DNA of 64,000 bases. Source: Bradyrhizobium yuanmingense. Its GTDB lineage: Bacteria; Pseudomonadota; Alphaproteobacteria; Rhizobiales; Xanthobacteraceae. Made by a program: the position numbers and the translations under genes. Below, one piece after another: positions 15,529-23,823 of this stretch; within the stretch, counting starts at the first letter, position 1; each line of letters opens with the position of its first letter. The stretch spans positions 62,001 to 126,000 of the forward strand of contig NZ_JARFML010000012.1 in NCBI RefSeq assembly GCF_029167105.1, given 5' to 3'. A model generated the notes under the pieces. The model worked only from the letters and a program-made list of their open reading frames with translations, did not search any database and was not told the origin of the DNA.

Positions 15529-18500
15529 ATGCCCGCTCCAGCGCGCCCGATGCTCTTGCGAATGCGAAATCGGGTCTCAGGGCCGCTCGTCGGCGCATTG
15601 CTCCGGCTCCTCGGATTTCTGCTGTTCTGGATTGCTCCCGGGCAAGCTCAAGCCCTCGAAAGAGTGTCTCTGCAACTCAAATGGCTGCACCAGTTCCAGT
15701 TCGCCGGCTACTACGTTGCTCTGGAGAGGGGCTTCTATCGGGATGCCGGGCTTGATGTCGAGATCAGGCCGGGCGGCCCCGGCATCGATGCGACGATCGA
15801 CGTCGGCTCGGGCAAGGCCGATTTCGGCGTCTGCATGACCGGCGTCCTGTTGCCCCAGCCCGGCCTTGCGAAAATGACCGTGCTGGGCGTGATTTTTCAG
15901 CACTCTGCCGCAAACATCCTCGTCCCGAGCCGCGCCCGCATCAACGCTCTTTCGGAACTTACCGGCCACCGCCTGATGGATGCATCGGGCAGTGACGATC
16001 TTGCCGCCATGCTGAAGCAGCAGGGTGTGGACTATTGGGCGCTGCCGCGCGTCGAGCACACCGGCAACCCGCTCGACCTGGTCACGGGCAAGGCGGACGC
16101 GATGGTGTCCTATGTCACGAACGAGCCGTTTGTGCTCGAGCAGAACGGCGTTCCCTATCGTTCGTTCACGCCGAGAACTTTCGGCTTCGACTTCTATGGT
16201 GACAATCTGTGCACCACAGAGGGGCTATTGCGCCGCAAGCCGGAGATGGTGCGGGCTTTTCTCGCCGCGAGCCTGAAGGGCTGGGAGCAGGCCCTGGCCG
16301 ACAAGCAAGAAACGGTCGAACTGATCCTCCGCAACTATCCCGTGATCAAGTCGCGCGAAGCCTTGATGTTCGAGGCGGTGCGAACCGAGGCCTTGATACA
16401 GCCGGGATTGATCAGGCTCGGCAGCCAGACGCCCGAGCGCTGGAGGGCGATCGCAAAGATCTATCAGGATCTCGGCCTGCTTCCGAAAGGCCGGTTGCCG
16501 GCACCGCCATTTCACGAACCTCTATCCGACAGGCTGGATCGCTGGATGACTCTCGCCGCGATCGGTGCAGTTCCAACGCTGGCCATCGCCGCGGCAATCG
16601 TCGCGTATCGCCGGTTTGCCTGGTCGAATTCCAGACAGCTGCGCCTGAGCCTCGTGATGGCCGGCTTGTTCGTCTGCCTCAGCATCCCGATTCTCATCTT
16701 CATCCTTGGCTTCAATCACCAGAAGAACAGCGAGGCCATCGTCGCGTTGCTGAAGGAGCAGACCGATAAATCCCGCTTCGCCACAATCGAGAGCATCGAG
16801 AACTTGATGCGCGGCGTCAACGGCATGCTCGGGCTGCTCTCCGAAGCAGTGGCGGCGCAGCCCTCCTTCTTCCGAACGGAGGACAGCCGCGATGCGCTCT
16901 ATCGCGTCCTAACCTCGTCGAGCCAGATTGATGCCGCCTATGTCAGCTTCGAGGACGGCTATCATCGCGTGGTGACGCGCGTCGACCAGGATCGCAAACG
17001 GTCGGACAAGCAAATCCCGGCGGACGCCAATTGGCATTCGAGCTTTGTCGACCCGTTCTCCCTCGGGAATAATCGGAAGCGGTACCGCACATTCTACGAT
17101 ACTTGGCCGCACGCCATCGCGGCCTATGACGCACCATCCTCTCTCGACGTGCGGGCTCTCCCGGGCTACGGCGCAGCGCGCGATTCCAGAACGCTCTACG
17201 TCACGGCGCCCGCCATCAACCCGGATACCGGCTATCCCATCATTTCGGCGCGCTACCCGATCTACCGGGGAGACGGCCAATTCCTCGGCTGCGCGTCCGT
17301 CAACATCACTTTCGATGTCCTCTCGCGGTACCTCGCCAAGCAGCGGCCGAGCGTCAACAGCATGACGATCATCGCGGATCCCAACGACGGCAAAGTGGTC
17401 GCCTCGTCGGAACGCGAGAAGGTGATCAGCCTGGCGACAGGCTCGTTGCAGATTGCGACGCTGGCGAATATCGATGACCCAGACGTCCGTGAGGCCTACC
17501 GCCTGCACATCGAAACCAACCGGGATGATTTCGTGTTCACCTCGCGCCGGGACGGCCGCGAGATCAGCGCCTCGTTCGCCCGGTTTCCCGAGAGCTTCGG
17601 TAGCCCCTGGCAGTCGGTCATCCTGACGCCGACGGACGATTTCGTCGGGCAGTTGCGCGAGACGAACCAGAAGATCGTCCTCACGATCGTCCTGTTGACG
17701 GCGGTCGAGTTGATGCTCATTTTTCTGCTGGCGCGGCGGTTGACCCGTCCGCTGGAGAAGGTCACGCGCGAATTGGAGGCGATCGAGGATCTCTCCTTCG
17801 AGAAGCGGAGTGCAACCTCCTCCAGGATCAAGGAGATCGCTCAGCTGCAGAGCGCGGCAACGCTGCTGCGCAGCTCACTGCAGTCCTTCTCGTCCTTCGT
17901 TCCGGTCGAGGTGGTGAAGGGATTGGTCAAGTCCGGTGTCCCCCTCGCGCTCGGCGTAGAACGACGCTGCCTGACGATATTCTTCTCCGACATCGAGAAC
18001 TTCTCGACCCTCGCAGAGCAGAAGGACTCGGACGTGCTGCTGCAGCAGATGTCCGCCTATTTCGACGTCGTGTCCCGCGCGATCGGCGAAGAAGAAGGCA
18101 CCGTGGACAAGTTCATCGGCGACGGGGTGATGGCATTCTGGGGCGCGCCGGCCGTGATGGCTGAGCCGGCCTTGAATGCATGCCGTGGCGCGCTCCGTTC
18201 CCTGCGCCGAATCGAAGGCCTCAACGCGGGCTGGGCCGCGCAGGGGCTCTCGCCCTTCCGCGTGCGAATCGGGCTGAATACCGGCGAGGTATTGGTGGGA
18301 AATGTCGGATCGACCGACCGTTTCAGCTATACGGCGATGGGCGATGGCGTGAATGTCGCCTCACGGCTGGAAGGGCTCAACAAGCAGTTCGGCACCAACA
18401 TCTGCGTGAGCGCGAGTGTCGTGCGTGCAGCCGGTGAAGCCGTCCTCGTGCGGCCGCTTCGTCAGGTGACCGTCAAGGGACGCGAGCAACGCTTCATGAT

Positions 18501-18771
18501 TTACGAATTGCTCGGCATCGCGGGAGCCGACGATCCCGACCTGAGCGCACCGATGGGCGCCGCCGAACGGATCCAGTTGACCTCGCAGGCATCCGCGTTG
18601 TTCGAGGCTGGCAAGCTCGGCGATGCCCTGACCGCCTATCAAGCGCTACTTAGCCGATTTCCTGACGATCCTGTTGCCAAGGCGATGCTTTCGGCGCCCG
18701 AACTGCTTGCCGAAGCCCGGAGCGCCCTGGGAATGCCGAAGACGCAGCATGGCATCAACGATGCGCGATAA
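15529..18771 (+). CDS. NMT1/THI5-like binding domain - Cache - HAMP - class III nucleotide cyclase fusion
   Basis: A 1080-residue membrane protein. Residues about 15-45 form a signal or membrane segment. About 45-335 is an NMT1/THI5-like substrate-binding domain (SLQLKWLHQFQFAGYYVALE). Membrane segments follow at about 340-362 and 371-395, then a Cache-like sensor (about 396-710), a membrane segment (716-738) and a HAMP-like linker. The class III cyclase is about 812-985: metal Asp821 (FFSDIENFS), Lys861 and Asp865 (KFIGDGVMAFWG), Asp939, Asn942 and Arg946 (MGDGVNVASR). The Lys/Asp base pair favours ATP, so cAMP is likely. A short TPR-like helix pair ends it. The start is uncertain (15529, 15550 or 15562). 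Confidence 0.88.
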   Translation: MPAPARPMLLRMRNRVSGPLVGALLRLLGFLLFWIAPGQAQALERVSLQLKWLHQFQFAGYYVALERGFYRDAGLDVEIRPGGPGIDATIDVGSGKADFGVCMTGVLLPQPGLAKMTVLGVIFQHSAANILVPSRARINALSELTGHRLMDASGSDDLAAMLKQQGVDYWALPRVEHTGNPLDLVTGKADAMVSYVTNEPFVLEQNGVPYRSFTPRTFGFDFYGDNLCTTEGLLRRKPEMVRAFLAASLKGWEQALADKQETVELILRNYPVIKSREALMFEAVRTEALIQPGLIRLGSQTPERWRAIAKIYQDLGLLPKGRLPAPPFHEPLSDRLDRWMTLAAIGAVPTLAIAAAIVAYRRFAWSNSRQLRLSLVMAGLFVCLSIPILIFILGFNHQKNSEAIVALLKEQTDKSRFATIESIENLMRGVNGMLGLLSEAVAAQPSFFRTEDSRDALYRVLTSSSQIDAAYVSFEDGYHRVVTRVDQDRKRSDKQIPADANWHSSFVDPFSLGNNRKRYRTFYDTWPHAIAAYDAPSSLDVRALPGYGAARDSRTLYVTAPAINPDTGYPIISARYPIYRGDGQFLGCASVNITFDVLSRYLAKQRPSVNSMTIIADPNDGKVVASSEREKVISLATGSLQIATLANIDDPDVREAYRLHIETNRDDFVFTSRRDGREISASFARFPESFGSPWQSVILTPTDDFVGQLRETNQKIVLTIVLLTAVELMLIFLLARRLTRPLEKVTRELEAIEDLSFEKRSATSSRIKEIAQLQSAATLLRSSLQSFSSFVPVEVVKGLVKSGVPLALGVERRCLTIFFSDIENFSTLAEQKDSDVLLQQMSAYFDVVSRAIGEEEGTVDKFIGDGVMAFWGAPAVMAEPALNACRGALRSLRRIEGLNAGWAAQGLSPFRVRIGLNTGEVLVGNVGSTDRFSYTAMGDGVNVASRLEGLNKQFGTNICVSASVVRAAGEAVLVRPLRQVTVKGREQRFMIYELLGIAGADDPDLSAPMGAAERIQLTSQASALFEAGKLGDALTAYQALLSRFPDDPVAKAMLSAPELLAEARSALGMPKTQHGINDAR

Positions 18772-18804
18772 TCGTTGACGATCTGTCGGTCCATGTTTGC
18801 GCAT

Positions 18805-18830
18805 GAGAGCTTCGTTGCTCCGAAGCTCTC
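18805..18830. terminator. Hairpin between the cyclase fusion and the amidohydrolase fragment
   Basis: GAGAGCTTCG (18805-18814) and CGAAGCTCTC (18821-18830) are perfect 10-bp arms with a 6-base loop. The hairpin sits between the convergent ends of the cyclase gene and the minus-strand amidohydrolase fragment. It corresponds in position to the hairpin at 26779 beside the intact amidohydrolase gene. Confidence 0.55.
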
Positions 18831-18856
18831 GATGCGCAGCGGCGATGATGGCCCGC

Positions 18857-19445
18857 TCAGATCCCCAGCAGCTTGCGTGCGTTCGCCTTCAGCACCTTCG
18901 GCCGGATCTCGTCGCGGATCTCGATCTTGGCGAAATCCGACAGCCAGCGGTCCGGCGTGATCACCGGCCAGTCGGAGCCGAACAGCATCTTGTCCTGCAG
19001 AATCGAGTTGATGTAGCGCACCAGGATCGGTGGGAAATACTTTGGCGACCAGCCCGACAGGTCGATGTAGACGTTCGGCTTGTGGGTTGCGACCGAGAGC
19101 GCCTCTTCCTGCCAGGGGAAGGAGGGGTGGGCGAGGATGATCTTGAGGTCGGGGAAATCGGCCGCGACGTCGTCCATGTACATCGGGTTGGAATATTTCA
19201 GCCGCATCCCCATGCCGCCGGGCATGCCGGAGCCGACGCCGGTCTGGCCAGTGTGGAACAGAGCGATCGCGCCGCCATTGTTGATCTCTTCGTAGAGCGG
19301 ATAGGCCATGCGGTCGTTGGCGTAGAAGCCCTGCATGGTCGGATGGAATTTGAAGCCGCGCACGCCGTATTCCTCGATCAGCTTGCGCGCCTCGCGGGCC
19401 CCGAGCTTGCCCTTGTGCGGGTCGATCGAGACGAAGGGGATGAGG
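18857..19445 (-). repeat. Left copy of the 589-bp amidohydrolase 3'-end duplication
   Basis: This segment matches 26820-27408 base for base except for about 14 silent substitutions and a different stop codon (TGA here, TAG there). Both copies are in the same orientation, and similarity breaks abruptly at GATGAGG (19439-19445 here, 27402-27408 there). The two copies bound the AT-richer island. Confidence 0.9.
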
Positions 19446-19462
19446 CGAATGTCCAAGACCAT
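18857..19462 (-). pseudogene. 5'-truncated amidohydrolase (duplicate 3' end)
   Basis: The frame encodes the last two thirds of the amidohydrolase found intact at 26820-27704, with an identical protein sequence from LIPFVSIDPHKGK to KLLGI. It lacks the N-terminal 90 or so residues, including the first metal-binding His-x-His (IHTHAEE), so it cannot bind metal as the family does. An in-frame ATG at 19462 has GAGGGAG 6 bases upstream and could still allow translation (MVLDIRLIPFVS). I read it as the displaced original 3' end left when the island arrived. Confidence 0.75.
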
Positions 19463-19639
19463 GTCTAGCTCCCTCGGCTCACGCCGGGGTCGGCTCAAGA
19501 CAGGGAGCAATCTAGTTGTGCTAAGTAGGTCAGTATTCACCTTGCAGAGTGCTGTCGGAGATGATCCCACACGGCGTAGACAGCGAAGAGTTGCGGGCGC
19601 GCTGCCTGCTTACATGGCGGAGCAGGTTGTGCCAGCCCA

Positions 19640-20173
19640 TTACTTCTTCTGAAGATGAATCTCGATAGGCGCATCACCTCGCAAGGAGCTTTCGGCTATT
19701 GTGGTACGTTCCGAGAAGCGATGACCTATCCGCGAAACTAGCTCAGCGTCGAGCGTGAGTGGGTATGCCGTTATTTTCTTGATTGGGATTTCAAGCAGGT
19801 AAGGCGGGCCATCTTGCTTCGTCGAGTTGTGGGATTTGCTCACCTTGTGACCCTTAGCATCAGTGATGGTCACCGTAATATCACTTCCACGAGGAACAGA
19901 CAGCTTTTCAGAGTACGTAACCCGTATCTTAAACGAACTGCGCAAACGAGGGATAGCTGGCCCCTGGTTTCCAGCCGGCGGATCCGGTGCCGCTACCCCT
20001 TCTCCCTGCTGCTCCTGACTTTTGCCGGTCGGAGGCGATTGAGTGAATTCGTCAGATGGGGACTGTTTCGGGGGCGTAATTTGCTCGCTCGGTTGATCCT
20101 GAGACATCGACGGCCGCCCCGAGACTACGAAGCTTGCGGCGATCAACAGCGCGACAACGGTCATTTGTCTCAT
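19640..20173 (-). CDS. YbaY/YscW-like exported protein (paralogue 1)
   Basis: A 177-residue exported protein. The signal is MRQMTVVALLIAASFVV; then comes a Pro/Gln/Ser-rich linker to about residue 80 and one beta domain: VTYSEKLSVPRGSDITVTI, GPPYLLEIPIKK, YPLTLDAELVS. This resembles the YbaY/YscW fold (PF09619), known in outer-membrane lipoproteins and a type III pilotin. There is no lipobox Cys. The gene at 24526 is a clear paralogue (same VPRGSD, PPYV/L, YPLT.DA core). I prefer ATG 20173 over a TTG at 20194. It may follow the two genes upstream in a minus-strand operon. Confidence 0.7.
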   Translation of the reverse strand: MRQMTVVALLIAASFVVSGRPSMSQDQPSEQITPPKQSPSDEFTQSPPTGKSQEQQGEGVAAPDPPAGNQGPAIPRLRSSFKIRVTYSEKLSVPRGSDITVTITDAKGHKVSKSHNSTKQDGPPYLLEIPIKKITAYPLTLDAELVSRIGHRFSERTTIAESSLRGDAPIEIHLQKK

Positions 20174-20407
20174 GCGACGCTCAGAGTTTTTCAATTGCGA
20201 ACCCGCGAAGAACCCTATGCTGAATCAAAAGCTTTGGAAATAAGTCGGCTCGCCGAAGTGATGGTCAGGGGACGCGGGTTCGCCTCAACGCTAGATACTC
20301 TTGATCTCAGGGGCGGCAACATAAGGCGGTTGTTTTCTTTGGAGTTCAGCACAAAACATGAAGCGGGGCGGTACCCGCCGCGAGCTGTCGACCGGTCCCA
20401 TGGAGAT

Positions 20408-20839
20408 CTAGCGGCTTGGCGCGGCGCGCTTAGTTATCGCGGAGACATTCACGAAATCCCAGCGGCCCTCTGAACCTGCCCAATAGAACACGTACCGACC
20501 CGCAAGACTTGCACTTACTATTCTTTTCGTGGTGCCGTCATCGAAAGACACCTGCACTACCTCCGAGCACCGAGAACAAGGAATAACTGTCGTTTGACCG
20601 GGAGCTATTTGTGTCGCCCTCCATGATGAAGCGCCGTCCCAGGTAGAAAAAGCGAGCGTCTGATCGGCGAGGTTGGTTACTAGTATCGAATGGGAATCAA
20701 TCGCACGGGGCGCATTCAGGAGAGCCTCCGGGAACTGCCGATTTGAGGGCTCTAATGGTGGCCGAGGGCTCTGGGCAAGCACTGACGTAGCCGCGATGAC
20801 GCTTATGCAAACAACAAGTCTGCCGATTGGCTTTCTCAT
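20408..20839 (-). CDS. Exported hypothetical protein
   Basis: A 143-residue protein with a Sec signal (MRKPIGRLVVCISVIAATSVLAQ). The mature part is beta-rich (SILVTNLADQTLAFSTWDG, TQIAPGQTTVIPC, RYVFYWAGSEGRWDFVNV) and has two cysteines close together (CSRC) that could pair or bind metal. The start codon overlaps the stop of the membrane protein gene upstream (ATGA, 20836-20839), so the two are translationally coupled. I do not recognise the family. The name of a partner follows only from position: the membrane protein and the YbaY-like gene downstream. Confidence 0.7.
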   Translation of the reverse strand: MRKPIGRLVVCISVIAATSVLAQSPRPPLEPSNRQFPEALLNAPRAIDSHSILVTNLADQTLAFSTWDGASSWRATQIAPGQTTVIPCSRCSEVVQVSFDDGTTKRIVSASLAGRYVFYWAGSEGRWDFVNVSAITKRAAPSR

Positions 20840-21285
20840 TGAGGCCCTCGAGGTGTGACGTCGTTTTCGCTCTGTTGCTTCTGGTTGGGGCGGGTAGTTT
20901 CCAGTTTTCCCAGCATGTAACCGATAATGGTGCCGAACAGGCCAAATGCAGGAGCAATCTGGTCGTTGCTATACCCAGCTGTCACCAGCACCAGAGTGCC
21001 AACAATTACGATTACAACAGTGACCGCCTTTGCGACGTCCTCGGTGTTTCGATTGGGGACGCTCCTGAAATGCGATAGTAGGAGTAAGATTATGATCAGG
21101 CCAAAGCCCAAGATGATGCATGTCAACCAGAACTCGTAAGGCGTTCTGGAGCTGAAGAACTGCGCTAGATCCAGGTTCTGCAAGTTGCCTCCCGTTTTCG
21201 GATTGGGCAGATCTGGCGGTGGTGGGATTGCCTGAACTTGCACCCAAGGATTTGGCAGGACCAGATCAAGTCGATGAAGGATCAT
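20836..21285 (-). CDS. Small membrane protein with three predicted helices
   Basis: A 149-residue protein. It has a short Pro-rich N-terminus, then strongly hydrophobic segments: FWLTCIILGFGLIIILLLL, VTVVIVIVGTLVLVTAGY and FGLFGTIIGYMLGKLE, and a polar C-tail. I chose ATG 21285, with GGGGAG 7 bases upstream, over a TTG 6 bases earlier. It heads a minus-strand operon with the CSRC protein (4-bp overlap) and is divergent from the protease operon. The function is unknown; a membrane scaffold or holin-like pore are guesses only. Confidence 0.7.
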   Translation of the reverse strand: MILHRLDLVLPNPWVQVQAIPPPPDLPNPKTGGNLQNLDLAQFFSSRTPYEFWLTCIILGFGLIIILLLLSHFRSVPNRNTEDVAKAVTVVIVIVGTLVLVTAGYSNDQIAPAFGLFGTIIGYMLGKLETTRPNQKQQSENDVTPRGPQ

Positions 21286-21573
21286 GTGCAAGCTCCCCGA
21301 ACTGGCTGGTCGTGATCTTCTTTGATGGTATCGGAAGACGCTGCAAGGCGGACGCGTTGGCCGATAGAACGCAATGGGTCAGCGGGGCTGCCTGCTCGAT
21401 AACTGCTGTGACGTCGGAGCCTGATGGGCGCACGTTCGCCGATCTCATTCAAAGGTGTGCGATCAATTTTAGGTAGAGTCTGACCCGAATGATACTTGAA
21501 ACTTCTGATGGTCAGTATAAGGTTCGGGGGGTTGGTAGGATAGACATGCCTGAACCGTCCCGAGGCGAGCTAT
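21286..21573. promoter_or_regulatory. Divergent promoter region of the island
   Basis: This 288-bp gap separates the minus-strand membrane-protein operon from the plus-strand protease operon, so both promoters must lie here unless transcription comes from further away. It is AT-richer than the flanks. I see no clear -35/-10 pair, and no repeat that would mark an operator. Confidence 0.4.
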
Positions 21574-22134
21574 ATGCGAGCGGGGCTTGCTAGTTTTGGA
21601 TTATTGATTTTTCAGGTCATCGCAGCTGACCTTCAAGCAGCGTCGGCTGCTAATGAAGGATGCGTAGCCGTTTGGGCCACTAGATTGAATGAACCCCATG
21701 AGTTCGAAAACCGTCGGACTCAGTTTCGAATAAGTGATCAGTTTGTGCTGTGCATCAGACTAGACATCGATGCCTATGTAAGTATTTGGGATGCCCCTCC
21801 TCATGGCGACGTATCAAGACTATATCCAAACATAGCTACTCACAGGGATAACGCGACAGTCCGTGCGGTGAAGCTATCGCCGAGCAAGCAGCAGTGCTTT
21901 GGATTGCCTGGTACATTCCCACTATTTTTCCCATCTGAGCAGGGCGTGGGCACGGGTAAGCTTTCCGTCGTTGTGACGACTTCTTTGGATAGTCAGCCGC
22001 CGTTGCAGGCCTACAAGATTCCCGGCGAGACGATAGCACCCGCTGCCAAAGAGCAGGTTTCAAGAAACTATCGGAGCGCCGCAACCTGCGGAGACAAGAT
22101 AGAAGAATATTTGGAATACGCGATATCGCGGTAG
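21574..22134 (+). CDS. Exported DUF4384-like protein
   Basis: A 186-residue protein with a signal peptide (LASFGLLIFQVIAADLQAASA). The mature part resembles DUF4384: FRISDQFVLCIRLDIDAYVSIWDAPPHG is the 'gyl.vfyvd.dG' strand pair, SRLYPN the 'llfPN' turn, and LPGTFPLFFPSEQGVG the final lipid-like loop. Such domains often accompany proteases or kinases in bacteria, with unproven roles. GAGG lies about 9 bases before the ATG. It opens a four-gene set with a trypsin 39 bp later. Cysteines at both ends may form disulfides. Confidence 0.7.
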   Translation: MRAGLASFGLLIFQVIAADLQAASAANEGCVAVWATRLNEPHEFENRRTQFRISDQFVLCIRLDIDAYVSIWDAPPHGDVSRLYPNIATHRDNATVRAVKLSPSKQQCFGLPGTFPLFFPSEQGVGTGKLSVVVTTSLDSQPPLQAYKIPGETIAPAAKEQVSRNYRSAATCGDKIEEYLEYAISR

Positions 22135-22173
22135 TCTCGAATCCATATTACGCGCTGTCCTTGGGCAATTGAG

Positions 22174-23064
22174 ATGAAGAGCAAGTTCGACAACTCGTCT
22201 GACGCGAGGCTTATACGAGGTGTCTTGTCGCTTCCTCTGGCCTTCGGGGTGCTTGTATCTGGACAGTCAATGAGCTTCGGAGAGGAGTTTTCCTGCATTG
22301 AGCCTGTGACGAAGCAAGGACAGTATCGAATCGTGGGAGGGACGGACGCCGATCCGGCCCAGTGGCCGTTCTTAGTAGGGATTTTTGCACCAAACTTCGG
22401 GGCTCCCTTTTGCGGAGGCAGTCTCATCAATAGGCAGTGGGTAGTGACGGCTGCGCATTGCGTGGTTGTCAGTCCAGGCGTGGTCAAATCATCGATGAGC
22501 GTGCGCCAGTCGGCGCCAAACGGCCAACCCAGGGGTACAACGTCCCAAGTGGCGCGCGTCATCCCCCATCCGGAATTCGACAGCGCCGCACGTAAGAATG
22601 ATGTGGCGTTGCTTCGACTGGTCGCCCCACTAAATATTGAGACCAGGAAGGTTGCAATGCTCGCAACGCCCGACACAGAAAATGCCTGGAGTGGGGTGAG
22701 CGCTTGTGCGGCTGTTGCGGGCTGGGGCTGGAGGCTGACCGTTGAACGTTCAAGCATTCCGGGACGTCTACAAGCAGTGAACGTTCCGATAGTTGACCAG
22801 CAAGATTGCAGAACAGCATACCAACCTAACTACGACGTCCAAGCGAAGGCACATATATGCGCTGGATACATGCGAGGCGGGAAAGATAGCTGCTTTGGCG
22901 ACAGTGGCGGTCCGTTGATCGTAAGAGCGGGCCCAACCGGAGCACTGCTAGTTGGTATTGTTAGCTTCGGCGAAGGCTGTGCCCTCCCCAATCAGCCTGG
23001 CGTGTACACGCGCGTTTCCAGCTATGTGGACTGGATTACCTCGACTATCGAGCAGAATCGGTAG
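22174..23064 (+). CDS. Secreted trypsin-like serine protease (S1A)
   Basis: A 296-residue S1A peptidase, rare in rhizobia. A hydrophobic signal lies at about residues 14-35. The zymogen-like junction is YRIVGGTDA, so cutting after Arg would free the Ile-Val N-terminus. The triad is His95 (TAAHC), Asp143 (KNDVALLRL) and Ser244 (GDSGGP). Asp238, six residues before Ser244 (KDSCFG), matches chymotrypsin Asp189, and glycines flank the pocket (VSFGEGCALPNQPGVYTRV), so cleavage after Arg/Lys is expected. The ribosome site is weak. No inhibitor or autotransporter is fused. Confidence 0.93.
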   Translation: MKSKFDNSSDARLIRGVLSLPLAFGVLVSGQSMSFGEEFSCIEPVTKQGQYRIVGGTDADPAQWPFLVGIFAPNFGAPFCGGSLINRQWVVTAAHCVVVSPGVVKSSMSVRQSAPNGQPRGTTSQVARVIPHPEFDSAARKNDVALLRLVAPLNIETRKVAMLATPDTENAWSGVSACAAVAGWGWRLTVERSSIPGRLQAVNVPIVDQQDCRTAYQPNYDVQAKAHICAGYMRGGKDSCFGDSGGPLIVRAGPTGALLVGIVSFGEGCALPNQPGVYTRVSSYVDWITSTIEQNR

Positions 23065-23086
23065 CCTCGGCTGAGGGGAGGTCAGA

Positions 23087-23821
23087 ATGTCGATCACAAG
23101 CGAGCGGCGACAATTCATCAAAGCACTATTGATTTGTGGCTGCACAGTTTGCCTGTTGCCCCCGGAACGAGCGAAAGCCCAAGGACGAAGCTACTGCGGT
23201 GCCTCTAGCAGTCGAGCAGCGCTTAAGGACCTTGTGCCGCTGCAGTCGTACTCAAATCCGGCAATTTCTGTTTATGTATCGCGTGAGGATGACTACCTTG
23301 CTGCTTTTTTCGGAACGCGCGCCGGCATCTATATCGATGAAAGCGATCCAAATGCTTACATGGACTACGATCGCAACCTGATTGCCGTGGGTGGGCGTTA
23401 CTTGAAGAGATATGCTCCTCAGCCTTTTGGTCTACTCAAGATCTCTGGAATATTGGCGCACGAGGAGAGCCACATTTTTCAAATCAAGTGGAAAATCAAC
23501 TCTATGCTTGAAGATGTCCGAGGGCACGAAATCAAGTTTGTCGAGCTTCACGCTGATTACTTGGCCGGCGCCTATATGGCATGGCGCCAATCCTACCGGG
23601 GCGTCGATCCTGCTGAAATATCAGCTCTCTTCTTTGAACTTGGCGACAATTCGGTCGGCACGATCAGTCATCACGGAACGCCTCAAGAGCGCTTCCTGAC
23701 ATTTCAAAGCGGCTATCGCGAATTTCTCGGTGCCAGGCAGAAAGATCCTTCTGCCGATGTCATCACAGCAGCCACGCTCGGCCTAAAGTTCTTGGGCTCC
23801 ATGATGAAGAGTTGGGGCTGA
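23087..23821 (+). CDS. Exported HExxH metallopeptidase
   Basis: A 244-residue protein with an export leader of twin-arginine shape (ERRQFIKALLICGC). His125-Glu126-x-x-His129 (LAHEESHIF) is a zinc motif, and Glu153 in FVELHADYLAG is the likely third ligand 24 residues later, a gluzincin spacing. E.HAD..AG recalls the M48/YpfJ group. A further HHGTPQERF near residue 205 resembles the 'hP....R' segment of such enzymes. GGGAGG lies 6 bases upstream. It follows the trypsin by 22 bp. The substrate is unknown; a twin Cys leader might also be a lipoprotein site. Confidence 0.8.
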   Translation: MSITSERRQFIKALLICGCTVCLLPPERAKAQGRSYCGASSSRAALKDLVPLQSYSNPAISVYVSREDDYLAAFFGTRAGIYIDESDPNAYMDYDRNLIAVGGRYLKRYAPQPFGLLKISGILAHEESHIFQIKWKINSMLEDVRGHEIKFVELHADYLAGAYMAWRQSYRGVDPAEISALFFELGDNSVGTISHHGTPQERFLTFQSGYREFLGARQKDPSADVITAATLGLKFLGSMMKSWG

Positions 23822-23823
23822 AC

